From: Ottelia alismoides
Lineage: Eukaryota; Streptophyta; Magnoliopsida; Alismatales; Hydrocharitaceae
NCBI GenBank assembly: GCA_037367405.1
Contig: JAZKJV010000386.1
Span: 559,501 to 623,500, forward strand
Length of the DNA stretch: 64,000 nt
Reading direction: 5' to 3'
The notes beneath the pieces are model-generated. The model was not told the origin of the DNA. It searched no databases and was given only the letters and a program-made list of their open reading frames with translations. The position numbers and the translations under genes are program-made. Positions 20,532 to 32,564 of this stretch are shown here, piece after piece (positions within the stretch are counted from its first letter, which is position 1; each line of letters opens with the position of its first letter).

Positions 20532-23500
20532 TAGAGTCCGGTCGAACCTCTACTCACTAATCTGACATCTGACATACGGTGCCCCTGAATCTGGCCTCTT
20601 GGCCGGTAGACGGTTCTGGATCGCAAAACACGTGGCTTTCGTCAGCACATGAATCTCTGAAGTGTGGTTCCTCCTCCTCCTGACTGTGGTCCTGTCTCTC
20701 AAAGATCGTTGAAGAAGGGGGATATGCTGCAAAGCCTCCTGGAGGGTGAGCTGGATGTGGAATCTATCGATCATGCTCTGACTGAACTCCTCCTGCTCTC
20801 TCTTTTTTGGATCATTTTCTTTTTTCTTCCTCTTCCCCATCTGAAGGGCTCTAGGGAAGGGGATCACAGGGTCTTTCTCAGATGAAGGACTAGGAAAAGG
20901 TCTAGACGGCTCGACGGCCAGATCCGCACATACATCACTCACCACAGTGGGACCAGAAGAAACAAAACCTCTTCCTTTATTCAAAATAGAATTCTGAGAT
21001 ACAGTAACCTGAGGAAAGACAACATCTCTATCAAAATGAACACTGGTGGCCTCAGTACCACCTCTGGCTGGCTCTGCTGCTGGACGTCTCGCGGCATCAG
21101 TACCGCGGGCTAGCTCGGCTAAACTGGTGGCGTCAGTACCACCTCCTCGAACTGGTGAAGCGGCGGCCTCAGTACCGCCGGTGGAATCAGCATCCTTGGT
21201 GGCATCAGTACCACCATCATCATCATGTGCGACCTCAATACCGCTCTCCTCCTCCTCATCTGGCGCCCTGGGTGGATCCTCGAGTCGTCGCTCAGATGAG
21301 GCGCCGCCTGCTGGTGTCCTACCGCTCCTAAGTGTAACAAAATCAGCATCAAATAGATCCGAAGATGTATCATCAAATGGGTCACTAGGAGTGGCAAGCT
21401 CAGTGTGTACTACCTGCTCAGACTTCCTCTTGAGGTTGTTCGGATTTGGCTCGATCTGTGCAGGGACGGCGGCCTTCCCTCTCACCAGGTCCCGCATCTC
21501 CTGGCGTAATTCGTCCATCTCCCGTCTAAATGTAGCCTGCTGGTCCGTAAGGAGGCGGGCTATGTCATCCAAGGCAGGGCCCTCATGGGAGCCCGACGGG
21601 TAGCCTCTCTGGTGCTGAGGCTGCTGAAACTGCTGCTGAGGGGGGTAGGAGGAAGGATGCTGCTGATATGCTGGGTGAGCCTGCTGCTCACGTCTCCAAG
21701 ACTGTCCCTGCTGCTGATAGGGACGAGGAACGAAGGATGACTGCTGCTGTGGCTGGTGGGCTGGGGGCTGCTGCTGCGGCTGGTGATCTCTCTGCTGGGC
21801 GTACTGCCCTCCCTGTCCAGATGGCTGCTGCTGGGGCTGGGCACCTCCACTCACCCACCTGAATCCGGGATGGTCTCGTCGGATCCCAGGCTGGGGGCGG
21901 TCATACCAAATTCCGTTGACATCCATCAACGGCTCTGCATCGTAGGGGGTTGGCGGGAGTACTGCCAGAGGTTGATCCGGCTGGTAGACCACCATCTGCA
22001 TGTCTGGAGATGGTGGGGACTGGTAGGTGGGCTGCGGCTGCTGGTACGGCTCCGCCTGTACAAGATGAACCTGTCTAGACTGCTGTAGGGAGCTGGAGCG
22101 CTGGGACGAGCTGCTGCTGCTGCCGGAGTCGCCTCGCGACTGAAGACGGGGCTGTGAAGCCGTCTGTGCCTCCTGGAGACACATGAGCTGGGTCTTCATG
22201 TCTCTCAGAGTCTGTGCCATCTGCTCCATCTGCGTGATACCCTGGCACTGCTTCTTCTCGATCAGCTCCATCCGGTCCAACTTCTCGCTGATAATACCCA
22301 TATCCGCAGCGGACGACTCTGCCTGTGCTGCTGCAACTGCGGATGAACTGGATGGACCGGCGTCGACCCATGCTATCCTCTGGTACTGCACGGATCCTAG
22401 CTGCTGTTGTGGTCTCTGTGTGTACAACCGGGTCTGGGACATCACCATGTAGTTTTCGGCCATCTCCTCGAAGATGGCCCAGACCTGGTCGTGATCCTTG
22501 GCGAAATAGGACCCGCCGCAAGAAGCATTCACCAGGCCCTGGAGCTCTGGTGTCAACCCGCTGAAGAAGCTCTGAACTAGGTTCGGCTTGGAAATGTCGT
22601 GGTGCGGGCATCTTTCTGTGAGCTCTCGGAACCTCTCCCACGCCTCATGAAATTGCTAGTTGGGGAGCATGGAGAAGTTGCTGATCAGGGCCCTCTCTGC
22701 ATTCGTCCGCCTGAGTGGATAGTACTTGTTCAAGTACTCGGTGCGGAGCTGCTCCCAGGTGTAGACAAACTTCCCCAGATGCTTCAGCCAGGTGGCTGCT
22801 CTATCTGCCAGTGAAAAGGGGAAGGCGATCATCCGAATCGTATCCTGGTCCACATGGCGGTCGTGGACAGTACTACAAATCATCAAGAACTCCTGGAGGT
22901 GGAGATGGGGCTCCTCGGTGGCAAGTCCGTGAAAACGGGGAAGCATCTGCAGGGTGTTCGGGGGGAACTTGAAGTCCCCCACGATAGCAGGCACCACTAA
23001 CCAATGATGCATCAGTGTAGATCCGGGGTTGTGCAACTCCCGCATCGGTCTCAGTGGTCCTCCTGCCGCAGCGGCTGCCGCTGCAGCAGCGGCTGCTGCG
23101 GCTCGTGCCTCTGCATCTGGTCCGTCCTCAGGCTCGCTCTGATCTCTCTCTGCTCTGAGTCGCTCCAACTCTCTCCTCATCTCTATCATGAAAGCTCCCT
23201 GATCTCTCAACTGTTGCTGAACGGTATCTAAAGAGGCGATCAGGGTGGAGTTGATCGCTCCTTGGTCCATAACAAAATGCTGCTCTCCTCGTGGACCTCC
23301 GGGGTGATCCTCAGAACTGCCGGCCATGACGTCTGCAAATCAAATGAGCCCAACTCAGGTGCTGTCAAATCTGCTAATCTCTCCTCGGGCTCTTGTCTCT
23401 CAATACCAAAAGAAAGGGGATCGAGGGGGAACAGGGCGGAGTCGTACTCAGGCTCGGAGAGCTGGTCTCGGCTCTCGCGGGCCAACCTAGATGATCGGGT

Positions 23501-23557
23501 AGACGTGCCCGAAAGCGGTGCAGCCAGAGGCTGCCTAAGAGAGCGTCTACCCATCAT
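20532..23557 (-). pseudogene. gag: Athila-like gag, copy 2, two stops and one frameshift
   Basis: Gag starts MMGRRSLRQPLAAP at 23557. A single missing A near 23338 (copy 1 has aaaa, copy 2 aaa) shifts the first about 70 codons out of the main frame. From MAGSSEDHPGG onward the frame is open except for TAG at 22656 (Glu in copy 1) and TAG at 20550 (Gln in copy 1), both single-base changes. The gag core lies at about 22470-22990 (LHLQEFLMICSTVHDRH, AATWLKHLGKFV, YLNKYYPLRRTN). It is followed by a Q-rich stretch (PQQQP repeats, 21600-21860), then DLFDADFVTLRSGR and an acidic segment with GGTDAT/GGTEAA repeats (21046-21240), and a basic GKRKKKE stretch before protease. I see no CCHC zinc knuckle. 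Confidence 0.88.
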
Positions 23558-24920
23558 CTTGATCTGGCGAGTAGGGCGAATGAGATCTGGAGAAACTATG
23601 ATCACAAAACAAACCCCCGGTTCACCAACGCAACGAGAGCTGAAGACCGTGAAAGTTCGATCAAATTATCTTGTCTATTTTATTAGGTGAACACACAAAA
23701 TATCAGAGCGCTTACGTGACCTGTTAGGATACCCGATGCTACCCCAACTGACTGGCCCGCATGAAAGAGTCGGTAGTCAGCTAGAAATAGCACCGGAGGG
23801 TTCTACCTAGGGTGCGGGTCACTCTCTCGCGCATCCAAACCATACAATGAGGGGGTTGCTCTCCCCAAGACAAAATTTTTAGGGTGAGCGTCATTTAAGA
23901 TCAATAGTGTTAACCAGTCCCAATTTTATGGTTTTTTCTTTTTAATATTTTTCAAATAAAAACAAACGGCCTAACGAATTTTTCGGTTCTCCTGATTATT
24001 TAATCCAAAACAGGGGGGAGAAGACGAAAAAGCCGATGCGCGATGAAATCAATGATGCATGCTGAGTCAGAAATACGTACCTTGTCTCCAGCACTCTACA
24101 TGCAAGTGATCCGCGCAGAATTTAAAGACTGAAAATAAACTACCTAAATAATGCAGGCGGAAAACCGAGGCCCTAAACAGCAGTGCTACTCGAAAGAACG
24201 GCTAGCTGACCACCAGCCTCCAATCCAAAGGGTCCGGTCTAGACCCACCCCTCCTCTTCTCGACAGGTCGAGTTCAGGAGTAGCGCTTGACGGGGTGGGC
24301 TCGCGGCGCGTAGGCTCGGAGGTGATGGAACGGCTATTTTATTATTATTTTTATTATAGGTCCAATTACCGCACTATAGGAACATGCAATTATATTAGGG
24401 TGTTTGGATCCTATGAGTTACGTCACAATCAAGTAGAAAATCCTACGGCTAGGGGCTCGATCAAAAACCGCGTAAACACCGGAAAAGGCAGTAAAAAGAG
24501 AAAAAGAAACCGTGTCAAAAGCCACGAAAAACTCCTAAGGGTCCCCCGAGCACACCGGTGCTCGGCGAAACAGACCCGCTAAGTGTTCAAGTAAAGTCCA
24601 AGTCCAGTCTCTGGGTCTCCCTATATTATTACAACAATAATGATCAAATAAACCTAATCTAACCTCACCCACTCAACTCTCTCTCTCTCTCCTGCGGCTC
24701 CGTGCAGAAGGGAGCCGCCTCCGAGTCTCGCGGTTGCGTCGGCTTCTCGAAATCGGCCGCCTCGGTCCTCGGGCCCTCGCAAGAAACAGAGACAAGTGGT
24801 CAGACCAAATTATTTAAATAATGTCAGGAAAAATATGTATATGTATGCAGAAAGCTATACAAAAAGCCGCGAAAATCAAAAGCCGCGGAAAAACTCAAAA
24901 AGTGACTACTAAGTCGTGCT
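23558..24920 (-). other. 5' leader of Athila-like copy 2
   Basis: This is colinear with 9709-11080 of copy 1, including the TA-rich run near 24340 and a shorter CT-microsatellite near 24676-24691. No coding domain is seen. Confidence 0.7.
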
Positions 24921-24937
24921 CACCGGCAACGGCACCA
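24921..24937 (-). promoter_or_regulatory. Primer binding site of copy 2, two mismatches
   Basis: The plus strand reads caccggcaacggcacca. Compared with the perfect tRNA-Asp-type site of copy 1 there are two changes (second C to A, and G to A in cgcc). The better-preserved coding copy therefore has the weaker primer site. Confidence 0.85.
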
Positions 24938-24940
24938 TTC

Positions 24941-27900
24941 TGGTAAGCGAAAATTCGAGCGACTAAGGTAAAGGTACTAAATAGGTCGTTGCGACCTCGG
25001 TCACTCAGATGCACTTGATCAAGAAAAATGAACCACTAATAGAGATAAAACAGATAAAACACAAAATAGCGGTCCTGCTATTGGATTAACCTGGTATAGC
25101 ACCCAGGGTCGAACTCAAGGAGCACGGATTGGCCTCTTGGCCTACGAAGTAGTCAAAAGAGATAAAATAAAAGGAGAAAATGTTTTTGGTGGTTTTTGAA
25201 TATTTTATATTTTTTTTGGATTTTTTTGTTTATTAAGAAAATGATAAAAACAACCAAGCACTCAATTCAACAATTTATTAAAGGCACCAAAAGTCAAGCA
25301 AAAATTCCAACAAAAATGTTTTTATGTGTTTTATATTTTTTAGTATTTTTGATGAATTTTTGAGAATTTTTGGATCTTTATTTACTTTTCTAAAAATCAA
25401 ACAGTGGCTAAAAGAGATGGTACTGTCCAGCCAAGCCAAAACGCCCTAGATAAAATATCTAAGAGCTCCAAAATGGCCTGGAGGTAATTTTCCTACAAAG
25501 AAAACAAAATGAGGAAAATTCAGGCACCAATTTTATTGTTTTTGGATTTTTAATTTATTTACTAGAATTTTTATAGGTTTTTGAGTGTTTTTAAGTTTTT
25601 AGTGGTTTTCAATAATGAAAATAGCCGAAATTGGCTATAAAATCAAACTAAGCAAGACAAACAGTGGACAATTTTTTGTAATTTTTGGACACTATTTAAT
25701 TTTTTTTGTGATTTTTAAACTTAGACAGTAGCAAAATTGAATGTTTTTGAATTTTTAAAAATATCAAACGAGATCAAAAATGTCCTAAAAAATCCACAAA
25801 AAGTTTACACCGTGGCAGGAGCCATGTATCCAATTTTCGTTGGATTGGGAGGTGTTTTGCTATTTTATTCAAAAATAAAGGAAGGGCACTGTGCACAGGG
25901 ACCAAAGTGCAAATACCCAAAGTTCTGGGGGGTCTGGTGCAATTTTCCCAGCAAAACACGCACCACACGCGTGCCTGGGGCACTTTGGGACCCAAATGTA
26001 ATAAAAATAAGTCCCAAGGACTTATTAGTAACAAGTACCAAAAGTCTAGGGGCTTATCTGCAAAATACCCAAAATATAATGCACATGTGGAAATAAATCA
26101 CGCACAGGGGTATAAATGCAAATAAGTAAAAGATTTCATTCATTCAATAACATCCAGAACTACCGGGGTCTCTATTGCAAATAAACCAAAATATCACGTG
26201 TCGATGCACGTGTCCACAACTGGCAGGGGTATAAATGCAAATAGAATAAAGCTAAGGGTCCACTATGCAAATACACCTAAAACTTAACAACTGACTTTGA
26301 TATTTACAGGACTAAAATGAAATTAAAATAAAGACAGGGCCTAAGGGTAAATTACCCTTTATTAAGCGGATGGGCTGGATGCGCGCCACGTAGAGATTGG
26401 ACGGCTGCTGACGGTGGGCGCTCCGGATGTCGCCTCCTCAGATCGGACGATGCTGGACGCTCCGGAGATGAACGGCTCTGATTGAAACTGGAGCGGGAGG
26501 GGCGATCGGACGGCGATGGAGGATGCTGGAAGAACAAGCCCCCGACGAGACTCGTCGGGCTCGTGCGTGCGCCGTGCTCCTCCTGGGAGCCCTCTGAAGG
26601 TCGGAGAAGAATCGTGGAAGGCTCTCGCGTCTGCCGGTGGGCTCCGATGATCGAGCCGAGCTCCGATGATCGAGCCAAGCTCCGAGGAGCTCGGGCGAGG
26701 TCGGCGGAGCTAGGTCTCCTGGTTGGATGACTAAGGGCCTCAGATGGTCCTCGTTTCGACCTGAAAAGTGAACCAGAAGACTCACGGGTCGAGGGCAAAT
26801 TGCCTCGACCCGGTTAGGCGAAGTGGGGGTGACTGATGCGTCGGGATGGCGAGCTCCGGCGAAGGTGGTGGACGGAGAAGCTCGGTTCCCAGCTCCTGTG
26901 CGAGCTGGGTTGGGCGAATGGGTGAAGAAGGTGCGTCGGAAGGAGGCGGACGTAATGGACGATTCCGATGATCGAAATGGGTGACGGAGTGGTCGGAATC
27001 AAAGAAACGCGGCGGCGGAGCGATTTGGGCGTAAACTGAAATTAAGGGAAACGGGAAGGCTAAGGGGTTACCTGGGTGGTCGGAGAGACTGGAGAGGAGC
27101 TGAGGAAGCTCCCGGTCGTCGCCTCGAGGATCGTCTCGGTCCGAGGCTCGGAGCTCACGCTGGTGGCGGAGCTGCAGCGGCTATGCTCGTCGGATCGATG
27201 GATTCACCTCCTTTCCTCGCTGCAACAGGCTCAGACGCGAGCTGTCACCTCACACACTCTCTGGAGCTCACAGGAGAAGAAAGCAAATGGCCAAAGATGG
27301 AGAGAGGAGGTGGTGGAGCTGCAGCTTTATACGGCTACGGGTCCGAGAAAGATGGGTCCGGGCAAGCTCAGGAGCGCGCGGATCCCGAGGGAGCGGCTCC
27401 GGCGAGGATGTCGGATGAACGATTAAAGATTCGGACCCGAGGTTTAGGGAAATGGGTGTCGGATCAAGCTGGTATAAATGCGAGAAATCGGGTCGGGCGC
27501 TTGTATCCGCGGAAGGTGGTCCTGGGGGGGGGGTAGTTGACCGGGCGGTCAACATCCCCAGGACCCAATGGGATTCGGCCACGTGGCTGGATCTTGAAGT
27601 GACAAATAAGGGTAGCTAGGGGCCGAATTTGCAAAAACTCAAAACACAAAATATTTTTATTTTATTTTTTCTATTTTTTAGTGATTTTAAATTAATTTTT
27701 GGAAATAAAAAATAAGCTATATACATAGTATGTAATATATAGGTATATGTACACTATTAGGGTTTTTGATTTTTTTTTATTTTTAATTATTATTTTTATG
27801 CAATTTTATTCCTATTTTATATTTTATTTATTTATATTATAAAATAAGGAATAAAAGGGTATTTTTATTTTATTTTTCTTATTTATATACATAGGTAAAA

Positions 27901-28517
27901 TAAATATATATGTACATCTATATACATGGTATATGTACAATGTATTTTTGTATTTTTAATTTTGCTCTTTTTATTTTGTTTTTGTTCTAATTCTTTTTAT
28001 TTTATTTATTTACAATATATAATATAGAATATTTACAAAAAGTTTGGAAAATAATTTTATTTATTTACAAGGTTAAATAAATATATAGATGTGGTTTATG
28101 TACATGATGAAAGGGGTATTTTAATTCTTTTTGATTTTTAACTTTTTCTTTTGGTTTTTATATTTTATAAATATGTACAAGTATTTACAAGCATATTTTT
28201 GATGAGGAAAATATCTTTATTTTATTTACATAAATATTTACACATGAGCCCCTATCTCCCTCTACTTTAGCTTTTATGCGGTCAGGCCCATGCTGAGCCT
28301 TCCCTTGGGTTAGGTTGCTCAATATTTATTCTAAATATTTCCCTCTTTTTCTTTTTAATCTTTATTCTTTTATTTTTGCACAAAAACATGCTAATTATAG
28401 GTTTTTACACAATGCATGCTTTTGGTAATTATTTGTATTTACACACATCTACATGCATTTGCAAAGGTTTTTGTAGCTAAAATATAAGAATAAAGAGTGA
28501 TGAATGAGTATTCATCA
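24941..28517 (-). repeat. LTR3 (5' LTR of Athila-like copy 2)
   Basis: This complete 3577-bp LTR has the same ends as LTR2 (TGATGAATAC...TTACCA on minus). It differs by scattered substitutions and by a 19-bp tandem duplication at 26643-26680 (tccgatgatcgagccgagc, second unit with one change), which explains nearly all of the 20-bp length difference. The AT-GC-AT zoning and TATA box (27325-27332) are kept. Its outer end at 28517 abuts a foldback element, so the array appears to have inserted into that element's left arm. Confidence 0.92.
27325..27332 (-). promoter_or_regulatory. Putative TATA box of LTR3
   Basis: The minus strand reads GTATAAAG, matching LTR2 in sequence and relative position. 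As the 5' LTR of copy 2 it would drive that copy's transcript if active. Confidence 0.5.
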
Positions 28518-28863
28518 GGCAGCCAACATGGCTGCCCGCCTCATTTTTGGGCAATTTTTTTATTTTTTGGAAAAATATCACCATATATATTCATCCCTAT
28601 ATCCCTCCTATATGTCATTCGAATTTCGTCAGAAACAGATACTCGTACGGCCTCCATCCAGACATGGTCGATTTAAAAAATCCTGCGACCGTTAAAAAAG
28701 TGACGTCTAGATGAAGGCCTAGGAGTCTTTGATTCTGACGAAATTCGAATAACATATAGGAGGGATATACGGATGAATATACATGATAATATTTTTTCAA
28801 AAAAATAAAAAAAATGCGAAAAATGGATTGGCTACCCCTAGGGGGCAGCCCCATTTTTCCCAT
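28518..28863. mobile_element. Foldback (Micron-like) MITE 0, left arm cut by LTR3
   Basis: The two halves are inverted copies. On the left, catccctatatccctcc is followed by gaatttcgtcagaaacaga; on the right the complement appears (tctgacgaaattcgaat ... ggagggatatacggatg). The centre is near gcgaccgttaaaaaagtgac. The right arm ends gggggcagccccatttttccc and then a (TA)n tract. The left arm lacks the matching outer about 20-25 bp and starts at ggcagccaac next to LTR3. Related elements lie at 41931-42260 and 42325-42713. No coding capacity. Confidence 0.8.
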
Positions 28864-28871
28864 ATAAAAAT

Positions 28872-28879
<8 letters not shown>

Positions 28880-28926
<47 letters not shown>
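28880..28926. repeat. (TA)n microsatellite
   Basis: Uninterrupted TA repeat flanking MITE 0, followed by the unique-looking tgacccgcatta that also follows the (TA)n tract at 42714-42768. Confidence 0.95.
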
Positions 28927-28929
<3 letters not shown>

Positions 28930-30207
28930 CCCGCATTATTTAATCCTTAGATCACGGAAAAGATAATCTAAAACTAACACAGTCGTTTGCAAAAATATCC
29001 TTGAGTTGTTAAGATGATTAAGCACTGTGGGTTGGCTAAGAAGCTTACATTAGCTCGTACTTAACCCCAGGTTTTGTTCTCCCTATCTATGTCCTGTGAT
29101 TCGAGACGACAATGATTAAGGTTGGGAGTGCTTTAATATATTTCCAGATGAGGAACGAGCGCGGACACATGAAACATTGATCGTATGCGATGCCATTTTA
29201 AAAATCCAAGGAGATATGATACTTTAGGACACGACATTTATAAATCGCTTCCATGTTCTATGACATTATTCATAAAAGTGGTGGCAGCCAAATTGAACGT
29301 ATGATTTGTCCGTCTACGTGATTCACATGATGGCATCGTGTTATATAATATATTATTATTAGGTCAATCAGGAAGATACCAGTGAACCCTGCAACGTCAA
29401 AAAATTACAAATGGAGTAAAAATTACATGAAGTGGCATGCGTTCTATACTTAAAAAAAGTCACAATATAATATTGAAGTAAAGGGAAGCTACAGAGGTGG
29501 TGAAATCAACTGGATGCATTCGGTCAATTTTTCATCATTGATTTTTTTAATTTTTTTCAGAAAATTTAGGGTAGGTTTATTTAGACATTGAGTGGAACAT
29601 GCGTTTTGAATCTCATATGAAACAAACATTCCTAACTTGTCCATCTAGAAGCAGTCAATTTCAACAATTTTATAACCGTTTAAATTTAATTGTCTTGATA
29701 GATATGACTAACTATCATATTATGTTGAATTTAGCATGAGACAATGGCGATATGTAGTGATTTAAATTCCTCTATATTTCATTAAAACAACAAAAAAACA
29801 TTGAAAATAGTTGGCTCAAGTAGTTATCTATACTAGCCGGTCCAGCTTCCCCAACCCCTTAATATTGATCTCCTTGTTAAATTGGTTATAACTTATATCC
29901 CTTTGAAACATAATCAACGAGAAGGTGCAAGAATAATAGATAGGAACTTCAATAAATTGAAGTATCCTAATTAGGAACGAAATGAAAATGTAAGACTCTA
30001 CCCCAAATACAGTATCATATCAAAAAATCACAAAGTATGTGAGTGTGTTATGAGTGGTGAGGATGACTACTTGTATTTATACATTTTGGCTCATTGTCAA
30101 CATAACCAGTTGAATTCGAGCCCAACAACTCATCTGAATTGGACTAGTTTTCATCGATAATGGTCCAGAGAGAATGAGTTGTTAACAATCTTTGATATAT
30201 ATTGTTG
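28927..30207. repeat. Dispersed non-coding repeat A, first part
   Basis: This region aligns with 42769-44050 (for example cttaatccttagatcacgga, catgatggcatcgtgttata, atctccttgttaaa) with scattered substitutions and small indels. It has no ORF of note, no LTR ends and no inverted termini that I can find. It continues after the Mutator-like insertion at 32047. It is either a segmental duplication that includes the adjacent MITE and (TA)n, or two copies of an unclassified non-autonomous element. Confidence 0.75.
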
Positions 30208-30216
30208 TAATATCTT
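30208..30216. repeat. Left 9-bp target-site duplication (TAATATCTT)
   Basis: Identical to 32038-32046. In repeat B the same site is present once (cgtaatatcttctat near 44050), which is the pre-insertion state. Confidence 0.9.
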
Positions 30217-32037
30217 GGGATATTTACACCCATAACCCTGAGTAGTTTCGTAATTACCCCAGAAACCCTCGATAATCACGAATTACATCCAGAATCCCGA
30301 GTAATGATTAACCTTTACATGGCATAATCCTATGTCAAGTTCCGTCTTAATTTTCCGTTAACTCTGACGAAAAATGTTATATGTTGACCATTTTACCCTT
30401 CTAAATACATAATATTTACAACATGATGCCATTTGCAGATCAAGCAACTCCCTGCAAACTGCAGGCCCTCCCACTCGTCCCTGTCAAGTTGCCCTGTTCG
30501 CCCCGCGCCTCCGCCCCCTGCTCCCCTGCATGTGAGCTCCGCCCCACGCCTCCGCCCCCCGCCTTCGTCGCCGAGGACCCCCGCGCTCAGCTTCTGGTCC
30601 TCGTCGAAGCACTGCATGCGAGCCCTCCTCCTCTTCGTGTCCAATTCCTGCCCCGAGCCCCGCCGGCAAGGAGCCCCCCACCCCCACCGAGTTTCTCCTG
30701 GAAGCCCCCTTGCTCGAGGCCCTCTCCCCTCCCATCCCTGCTCGACACCCCCCACCCCCCCCCCCCCCGCTTCTCCGAGGAGGCTCGCGCCTAGCTCCTG
30801 GTCCTCGTAAAAGCACCGCCTGCGAGCCCTCCTCCTCTTCGTGTCCAATTCCTGCCCCGAGCCCCGCCGGCAAGGAGCCCCCCACCCCCACCGAGTTTCT
30901 CCTGGAAGCCCCCTTGCTCGAGGCCCTCTCCCCTCCCACCCCTGCTCGACACCCCCCACCCCCCCCCCCCCCCCGCTTCTCCGAGGAGGCTCGCGCCTAG
31001 CTCCTGGTCCTCGTAAAAGCACCGCCTGCGAGCCCTCCTCCTCCTCGTGCCCAGTTCCTACCCCGAGCCCCGCCGCCAAGAAGACCCCCCGCCCAGCTCC
31101 TCGCCCTCTCCCCCTGCTCGAGACCCCCTCCCTGCTCGATCCCCCCCCCCCCCCAACTCATGCAAGCCCTCCTCCTCTTCGCGCCCAGTTCCTGCCCCGC
31201 ACCCAGCTCCTCGCCCCCCACCCCCACCAAGTTTCCCTCCTGGAAGCCCCTCCTGCTCGAGGCCATCTCCTTGCCTGGCTATGCTCGACCCCCCTCCCCC
31301 CCCCCCCCCCCCGCGAGGAGGCTTGCGCCCAGCTCCAACCACATGCGAGCCCTCCTCCTCCTCGCGCTCAGTTCCTGCCTCGTCGCAAGGAGACCCCCGA
31401 CCCAGCTCATGCGAACCCTCCTCCTCCTCGCGCCCAGTTCCTGCCGACGAGGAGCCCCCCCCCCCCCCCCCCCCCCCCCGAGGAGGCTCGCGCCCATCTC
31501 CAACCGCATGCGAGCCCTCCTCCTCCTCGCACCCAGTTCCTACCCCGAGCCTCGTCACAAGGAGACCCCCGGCTCAGCTCATGCGAACCCTCCTCCTCGC
31601 GCCCAGTTACTGCCCCCGATCCCCGCCGTCGAGGAGCCCCCCCTACCAACCCACGCGCCCAGCTCCTGCTCCTCCTCGGAGCCCCACCCTCCACCACCAC
31701 TGAGTTCCTTCTGCCCCCTGTCCCCGGTGAGGCTTGCGCCCAGCTCCTCGTCGGAAGTCCCCTCGGCGAAGCCCCCCTTGTCCTCGAGACCCGCTGCCGA
31801 GGAGGTTCGCCTCCAGCTCCTGTTCCTCGGCATCTTCTTTCTTTTTTTATTAATGTCAGCCGTTAGATCACTTACTGGTTAGATTAACTCTCCCATCTGG
31901 TTGAGTTAATGGACTAAACTAACGGAAGGTTGTGGGTGTAAAACGGAGAGATTATTCAGGGTTCTGAATGTAATTCGTGATTATCAGAGGTTTCTGAGGT
32001 AATTATGAAACTACTCAGAGTTATGGGTGTATATTCA
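30217..32037. mobile_element. Non-autonomous Mutator-like element with GC-rich interior (Pack-MULE candidate)
   Basis: Terminal inverted repeats of about 90 bp can be read. The left starts gggatatttacacccataa, then gagtagtttcgtaattacc and gataatcacgaattacat. The right carries the complements (gtaattcgtgattatc, ggtaattatgaaactactc, ttatgggtgtatatt). A 9-bp target duplication and long inverted repeats are the signature of Mutator elements. The interior (about 30440-31840) is extremely C-rich on the plus strand, unlike the AT-rich surroundings, and is made of degenerate tandem units. Long ORFs run on both strands through it but are proline/serine/arginine or glycine/arginine low-complexity products of the base composition. 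No transposase is seen. The GC-rich cargo could be a captured gene fragment, but I cannot name a parent gene. Confidence 0.85.
30591..31200. repeat. About 205-bp tandem repeat inside the Mutator-like element
   Basis: The phrase c(t/t)cctggtcctcgt starts at 30591, 30795 and 31001, giving periods of 204 and 206 bp. Units carry the same phrases in the same order (gcgagccctcctcctcttcg, ccaattcctgccccgagccc, gaagcccccttgctcgaggc, then a poly-C run). The third unit and those beyond are increasingly divergent, with related phrases continuing to about 31620. Confidence 0.85.
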
Positions 32038-32046
32038 TAATATCTT
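32038..32046. repeat. Right 9-bp target-site duplication (TAATATCTT)
   Basis: Matches 30208-30216 exactly. Confidence 0.9.
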
Positions 32047-32564
32047 CTAGATTAAGGATAAACACTGTACTAAATAGAAGGCCGGAAGCCAAGTCCATTT
32101 AAAAAAACATGGGATAGGCCCCATTTCGGAATCTAATGAGAGGCCCACTTCTTAATTTATAAGTACAGAATCTTTGTATGGCCCATCATGACACCAGATG
32201 CTGAAATCGATATTAATGTTTAATGACATGAACAAAATGCTTCGTTCATTGGAGAGGAATCCAAATTATTTTCGCGAAATCTCTCCTCCTCTATCTACCT
32301 ATAAATCAATCGTAATGTCCGTCCGCTATGTGTAACGAATCTCTTCCAAGTATGATATTTCAGAAGAGAAGAACTGTGAATTTTGCAAGAACTCAAGGAC
32401 TGAATTGGTATTAAAAAAAAAGGACATAACTGATATTGCAGAACTTAAGAAGGTCACAATTAATAAGAATCTAATATACAATTTGCGGACAACTTACTTT
32501 TTTTTAGAATGTCAACTCTATGAATACCATTTTGCCAATGCTGAAATTTTCTCAAAAATAAGCT
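32047..32564. repeat. Dispersed non-coding repeat A, second part
   Basis: Continues the alignment with 44051-44582 (gaaggccggaagcc, aatctttgtat, caatcgtaatgt, caatttgcggacaac). Homology fades after tctcaaaaat. Confidence 0.75.

Noticed and set aside
30841..31866. 341-codon ORF in the Mutator-like element
   Set aside because: Proline/serine-rich product of C-rich repeats; equally long frames on the other strand; no motif.
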